Shown: piece after piece, positions 22,661 through 26,227 of the stretch
Position numbering within the stretch: the first letter of the stretch is position 1
Layout: every line of letters begins with the position of its first letter
Origin: CALAED01 sp937891035
Lineage (GTDB): Bacteria; Actinomycetota; Actinomycetes; Streptosporangiales; Streptosporangiaceae
NCBI GenBank assembly: GCA_035642125.1
Contig: DASQSZ010000137.1
Span: 1-26,227, forward strand
Direction: 5' to 3'
DNA: 26,227 nt
Notes under the pieces: generated by a model
Told to the model about the DNA's origin: nothing
Seen by the model: only the letters and a program-made list of their open reading frames with translations
The model's database searches: none
Program-made: the position numbers and the translations under genes

Positions 22661-23599
22661 CTAACGGAGCCGCTCGATAATAGGGCCGAGCGTTTCCATG
22701 TACGGGCCGTGCACGGTTATATAGGAAAATCCGTATCGCTCGTTGTTGGCTCTGATCTGTTCCGCGATCTGGGCCTCGGTGCCGATCAGCAGGAACGGCG
22801 TCTCCAAGGCCTCGTCCACGGTGAAGAACGGCAGGCGCTCCGACACGAGGTCTTCGGCCACCGAACGCCGGTCGTCGGTCACCACGACCGCCTGCACGAG
22901 GACGTTCTGCTCGATCGTCGCGGCCCGCTCGCCGGCCTGCTCACGAAAGAACCGCACCCGCTCGTCGGTCTCGGCGGCCGTGCCGATGCGGAACGTGCCG
23001 GGCGGCTCGCCCTTCATCTGATAGAGCCCGGCGAAACCCACGATGTCGGCATGCCGGGCGGCCAGACGCAGCACGGTGTCACCGTTGCCACCGATGAGCA
23101 GCGGCGGACCGTGTCCGCCGAAGCCCCGCTTTTGGATGGGGGCGAGATCGGGCAGATCGAAGAAGTCCTTGAGCGCCGCCCGCTCTTCGTAGTCGGGGCC
23201 GGCGAAGCGGCGGCCGAGTTCTTCGATGGTTCGCGCGAGCCGGTCGGCGCGCGCGGTGAACGGCTCCCATTCGATGCCCGCCGCGTCGAACTCCCACTTC
23301 ATGTGGCCCGAGCCGAGCCCGAGCTCGAGCCGCCCATCGGTCAGCAGGTCGGCGGTGGCCGTCTCCCTGGCGAGCAGATGCGGATTCCAGAACCCGTTGT
23401 TGAGCACGAGAGTGCCGAGCCGCATCCGCTCGGTGACCGCGGCGGCGGCGACCACGGTCGAGAACGGCGCCGCGGCGCCCAAGTGATCGGGCGCCACGAA
23501 GACGTCGTAGCCATACGACTCGCCCGTACGGCAGAACTCGGCGAAGTCCCGTCGGGAGCGGAGCGCGAAGCTGTTGAAACCAAACCGAAAACCCGTCAT
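22661..23599 (-). CDS. F420-dependent LLM-class oxidoreductase
   Basis: 312 residues from ATG 23599; GTG 23608 is an alternative with a G-rich site closer to it. A TIM-barrel luciferase-like protein opening MTGFRFGFNSFALRSRRDFAEFCRTGESYGYD, with MRLGTLVLNN, DLLTDGRLELGLGSGHMKWEFDAAG and PPLLIGGNG in the order of the F420-binding subgroup (TIGR03621-like). Such enzymes transfer hydride between F420 and organic substrates; the substrate is not predictable. Npd-type regeneration is encoded at 16828. It is separated from prcB upstream by a 222-bp gap containing a strong hairpin, so it probably has its own promoter. No signal peptide; cytosolic. Confidence 0.85.
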   Translation of the reverse strand: MTGFRFGFNSFALRSRRDFAEFCRTGESYGYDVFVAPDHLGAAAPFSTVVAAAAVTERMRLGTLVLNNGFWNPHLLARETATADLLTDGRLELGLGSGHMKWEFDAAGIEWEPFTARADRLARTIEELGRRFAGPDYEERAALKDFFDLPDLAPIQKRGFGGHGPPLLIGGNGDTVLRLAARHADIVGFAGLYQMKGEPPGTFRIGTAAETDERVRFFREQAGERAATIEQNVLVQAVVVTDDRRSVAEDLVSERLPFFTVDEALETPFLLIGTEAQIAEQIRANNERYGFSYITVHGPYMETLGPIIERLR

Positions 23600-23783
23600 G
23601 GCGATCACGCTGCCCCCGGCTGTGGGCGGCGTCCAGCGTCTACGCCCGCGGCGGAATCCGCTCACCGCGAAGCGCGCCGGGCCTCGTCGGTCACCCGCCA
23701 GAGCCCGTCGAAGACGGGCGGCGGGCGAGCGCATCTGACGGCTCTCGTCGCTGCGCTTCGGCGGCTGAGCACCTCGGCCAAGT

Positions 23784-23804
23784 CCCGGCCAGGTGGTGGC
23801 CGGG
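23784..23804 (-). terminator. Terminator hairpin after prcB
   Basis: CCCGGCCA (23784-23791) and TGGCCGGG (23797-23804) form a perfect 8-bp stem with a GGTGG loop, 17 bases beyond the prcB stop on the minus strand. No U-tract. The rest of 23600-23783 shows nothing recognisable and should hold the promoter of the oxidoreductase. Confidence 0.55.
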
Positions 23805-23821
23805 CCGGGTGTCGGGCGCCG

Positions 23822-24664
23822 CTAACGCAGCGGCGCGGTCGGACCGTCGGGATGCTCGCGGCGGGCCTCGATCATCGCCTGGGTGAGGTCGCGGACCTCC
23901 TCCTCCGGCAGCCGTCGGTACCCGTCGGCCGTGGCCGTGGCGATGATGGGATAGATGTCCCGGGTGAGGTCGGGGCCGCCGGTGGCCGAATCGTCGTCGG
24001 CGGCGTCGTAGAGCGCCTCGACGCAGACTTCGGCGGCCTGCCGCAGGCCGAGGCCGGGCCGGTAGAGCTTCTTCAACGCGCCCCTGGCGTAGGGCGAGCC
24101 AGAGCCGTCGGCGTGGAAGTCCCGCACCTCGTACGGCCCGCCGACCACCTCGAAGGAGAAGATCCGGCCGATGCCGGCCGACAGGTCATAGCCGGCGAAC
24201 AGCGGCACGACCGCCAAACCCTGCATGGCCAGCGGGAGGTTCGCCCGCAGCACGGTCGCGAGCCGGCGCGCCTTGCCGTCGAGGGACAGCGAGGTGCCGT
24301 GCATCTTTTCGTAATGCTCGAGCTCGACCTGAAAGAGCCGGACCATGTCGGCGGCCAGGCCGACCGCCCCGGCGAAGGCGACGATCGAATACTGGTCGGC
24401 CGGCTGGACCTTCTCGAGGTCCCGCTGGGCGATGAGGTGGCCCGAGGTCGCCCGCCGGTCGCCGGCCATCATGACGCCGTCGGCGAAGGTGAGCGCGAGC
24501 ACGGTCGTGCCATGCCGGAGATCCGGGGCGATCCCGGATGCCTCGTCGGCGCGGGCCGCCGGCAACAGGCCGGGCGCATGCCCCTTGAGCAGTTCCACGA
24601 ACGACGAGGGGCCGACACTGAGAAAGGCGGCGGGCAGTCCCTGGCTGGCGTCGGACTCGGTCAC
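23822..24664 (-). CDS. prcB: 20S proteasome beta subunit
   Basis: 280 residues from GTG 24664, with GGAGGGAG five bases upstream. A propeptide of 52 residues ends LRHG, and cleavage exposes Thr53 in TTVLALTF, the catalytic nucleophile. The charge-relay Asp is in GDRRAT and Lys in LEKVQPAD. Other blocks match actinobacterial PrcB closely: MVRLFQVELEHYEKMHG, LSLDGKARRLATVLRANL, AMQGLAVVPLFAGYDL and LYDAADDDSATGGPDLTR. The active proteasome degrades pupylated proteins in the cytosol. In known actinomycetes prcB is directly followed by prcA within a pup/dop/pafA cluster. Here a hairpin and an unrelated oxidoreductase follow, and the CopD-CtaG gene precedes with only 38 bp between, so it is a solitary copy. 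It may be a paralogue beside a complete locus elsewhere. Confidence 0.92.
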   Translation of the reverse strand: MTESDASQGLPAAFLSVGPSSFVELLKGHAPGLLPAARADEASGIAPDLRHGTTVLALTFADGVMMAGDRRATSGHLIAQRDLEKVQPADQYSIVAFAGAVGLAADMVRLFQVELEHYEKMHGTSLSLDGKARRLATVLRANLPLAMQGLAVVPLFAGYDLSAGIGRIFSFEVVGGPYEVRDFHADGSGSPYARGALKKLYRPGLGLRQAAEVCVEALYDAADDDSATGGPDLTRDIYPIIATATADGYRRLPEEEVRDLTQAMIEARREHPDGPTAPLR

Positions 24665-24702
24665 GCGGCTCCCTCCGTCGGCCTTTCAGTCCCGTGGACT
24701 AC

Positions 24703-26227
24703 TCATGGACCCGGTCGCGCCGAGCCCTTTTTATCAAGTTTGTCCAGCTCGGCCAGATAGGCGTTGTATTCAGCGAGTTCGGTGTCGTCGGTGCCGGCGG
24801 CGCGCGCCCGGTCCGCTGAGCGGTCGCCGCGCCGGGCCAGTCGCTGATCTTCGGCGAACCATTGGAACACTATGGCCAGCAGCACGATGAACACTGGTAT
24901 CTCGCCGAAGGCCCAGGCGATGGCGCCCCCGGTGTTGAGGTCGGAGACGAGCGACGCGCCCCACGGGCGCCGCAGCGCGTTGTACCAGTCGGGGGCGATC
25001 GGCTCGCCCGCGTTCATCAGCGCGATGCCGAAGAAGGCGTGGAACGGCATCGTCACGAACAACACGAGCAGCCGCCCGACGTACGGCAGCCGGCGCGGCG
25101 CCGGGTCGACGCCGATGAGCACCCAGAAGAACAGCGCGCCCACCGCCAGGAAATGCAACGACATCCCGATGTGCCCGAGATGACTGCGCATGAGGGTGCC
25201 GAACAGGCCGGTGAAATACAGGGCGTAGGTGCTCGCGACGAAGATGACGGTCGCGACGAGCGGATGCGCGACGATCCGCGCCACCCGGCTGTGCAGGGCG
25301 AGGGTCAGCCATTCACGTACCCCGCGGTCGCCCTTGACCGCGGCGGGCCGCAGCGCCCGCAGCGCCAAGGTGACCGGAGCGCCGAGGACCATGAAGATCG
25401 GGGTGAGCATCGACAGCGTCATGTGCTGGGCCATGTGCACGCTGAACAGCACCGGCGCGTACCTGCCAACGCCGCTGAGCGTGACGACCACGATCGTGAC
25501 GAGGCCACAGAACCACGCCACGGTGCGGCCGATCGGCCACGCGTCCCCGCGCCGGCGCAACCGCAGCAGCGCGCCGGCGTAGCAGCCGCCGAGCACGGCG
25601 ACGAACGCGACCCAAAACAGGTCGAACTGCCAGAGGGACGCCAGCCGGCCCGGGGTGATCGGCGGCGGCATGTCATAGCCGAGCAGCGCGCGCACGTCGT
25701 CTTCGACCGCTTCCTCGGCCGGCGGAGCGGTACGCGACAGCGCCACCGCGACCCCCACCGCGGCCGCCATGATCGCGGCTTCCACGGTGGCCAGCCGGGC
25801 GAAGGCGCGCATCCTGCCCTTGGCCACGGCGGGCAGCGTCCGGGAGCGATGCAGCCACCCCGCCCACCCGAGCACGCAAAACGCTGCGAACTTGACCAGG
25901 ATGAGCCTGCCGTACCCGGTGGTCAGCAACTCGGCCGGGTTGGGGAGCCGCGATACCGCATTGGCCACGCCGGTGGCGCCGACGGTCACGAAGCACCACA
26001 GCGCGAGCCGACTGAACCGGGCGGTGGCCACGCCGAGCCGATCCTTGCGGCGCAGCGCATGCCAGCCGACCACGACGAGCCCGCCGACCCACGGCACGAC
26101 GGCGGCCACGTGCAGGGCCAGGCCGATGACGGCGACCGTGTGGTTGGGCGAGGATTCGGAGTGGCCGGTGAGCGGCGGGGGCAGCAGACCGATGATCGCC
26201 ACGCCGAGCAGGGCCAGCGCGCCGCCC
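24703..26227 (-). CDS. Fused copper-resistance CopD / cytochrome oxidase assembly CtaG protein (cut by window edge)
   Basis: The frame reads to the right edge without a stop, so the N-terminus is missing; a GTG at 26200-26202 would start inside a helix and is not the real start. The visible 508 residues begin with CopD helices (GHSESSPNHT, LHVAAVVPWVGGL, LVKFAAFCVLGWAGWLHR). A loop DDVRALLGYDMPPPITPGRL is followed by the CtaG part: WQFDLFWVAFVAVL, SVHMAQHMTLSMLTPIFMVLGAP and LPYVGRLLVLFVTMPFHAFFG. The His residues of HMAQHM are typical of caa3-type CtaG and probably bind copper. About 12 transmembrane helices are visible. Family role: delivery of copper to the CuB site of cytochrome oxidase and copper homeostasis. 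Actinobacterial fusions are about 650 residues. The tail is charged, ending KLDKKGSARPGP. prcB starts 38 bp further on. Confidence 0.93.
   Translation of the reverse strand, partial: GGALALLGVAIIGLLPPPLTGHSESSPNHTVAVIGLALHVAAVVPWVGGLVVVGWHALRRKDRLGVATARFSRLALWCFVTVGATGVANAVSRLPNPAELLTTGYGRLILVKFAAFCVLGWAGWLHRSRTLPAVAKGRMRAFARLATVEAAIMAAAVGVAVALSRTAPPAEEAVEDDVRALLGYDMPPPITPGRLASLWQFDLFWVAFVAVLGGCYAGALLRLRRRGDAWPIGRTVAWFCGLVTIVVVTLSGVGRYAPVLFSVHMAQHMTLSMLTPIFMVLGAPVTLALRALRPAAVKGDRGVREWLTLALHSRVARIVAHPLVATVIFVASTYALYFTGLFGTLMRSHLGHIGMSLHFLAVGALFFWVLIGVDPAPRRLPYVGRLLVLFVTMPFHAFFGIALMNAGEPIAPDWYNALRRPWGASLVSDLNTGGAIAWAFGEIPVFIVLLAIVFQWFAEDQRLARRGDRSADRARAAGTDDTELAEYNAYLAELDKLDKKGSARPGP

Noticed and set aside
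22361..24760. 799-codon plus-strand frame over the protease, LLM and prcB genes
   Set aside because: It crosses three separate minus-strand genes, and has no conserved motif of its own.

Overview
The window is GC-rich throughout (about 70% by eye), with actinomycete codon use, frequent GTG/TTG starts and a typical actinobacterial gene set: glnE, a glnA2-type synthetase, proteasome beta subunit, F420 enzymes, MetAP with an SH3-binding N-terminal arm, fused CopD-CtaG, and a SpoIIE phosphatase fused to an anti-sigma-type kinase domain. The glnE/glnA2/nadE/panB/map neighbourhood resembles Streptomyces and Streptosporangiales chromosomes. A filamentous actinomycete, perhaps of the Streptosporangiales, is the best guess. 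I see no rRNA, tRNA, CRISPR array, insertion sequence or phage gene.

Layout. 1-1371: 5' part of glnE (minus strand, running off the left edge). 1668-3986: a divergent MFS exporter/TetR pair with a three-copy operator region, lying between glnE and glnA2. 4057-5418: glnA2 from a TTG start, preceded by a good GlnR-type box. 5704-6825: a terpene cyclase with all class I motifs. 6906-8663: glutamine-dependent NAD+ synthetase. 8738-10930: PAS-GAF-PP2C-HATPase regulator. 11077-12654: a class A flavin monooxygenase with an altered FAD motif. 12731-14926: MFS-TetR operon with two palindromic operators between it and panB (15131-15976). 16020-17514: a vitamin B12-binding-like protein without a signal peptide, then F420:NADP oxidoreductase (npdG). 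17594-19090: an unrecognised protein with an SIS-like segment, then an SGNH hydrolase. 19176-21073: map, then a LigD-type 3'-phosphoesterase fused to a ligase domain that has lost its catalytic residues. 21218-21934: DUF457 membrane hydrolase. 22027-22611: secreted retropepsin-like protease. 22661-23599: F420-dependent LLM oxidoreductase. 23822-24664: a proteasome beta subunit without its usual partner genes. 24703-26227: CopD-CtaG fusion, cut by the right edge.

How the genes fit together. The left part centres on nitrogen: glnE, glnA2 with its GlnR-type box, and the glutamine-using NAD+ synthetase. Two drug-exporter/TetR modules each carry recognisable operators and look self-contained. F420 metabolism appears twice: npdG exchanges reducing power between NADPH and F420, and the LLM enzyme is a likely consumer. 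No complete undescribed multi-gene system is evident. The observations most worth following are the phosphoesterase/pseudo-ligase protein behind map, the solitary prcB, the flavin monooxygenase lacking its GD aspartate, and the paired operators with different half-site spacing next to panB.
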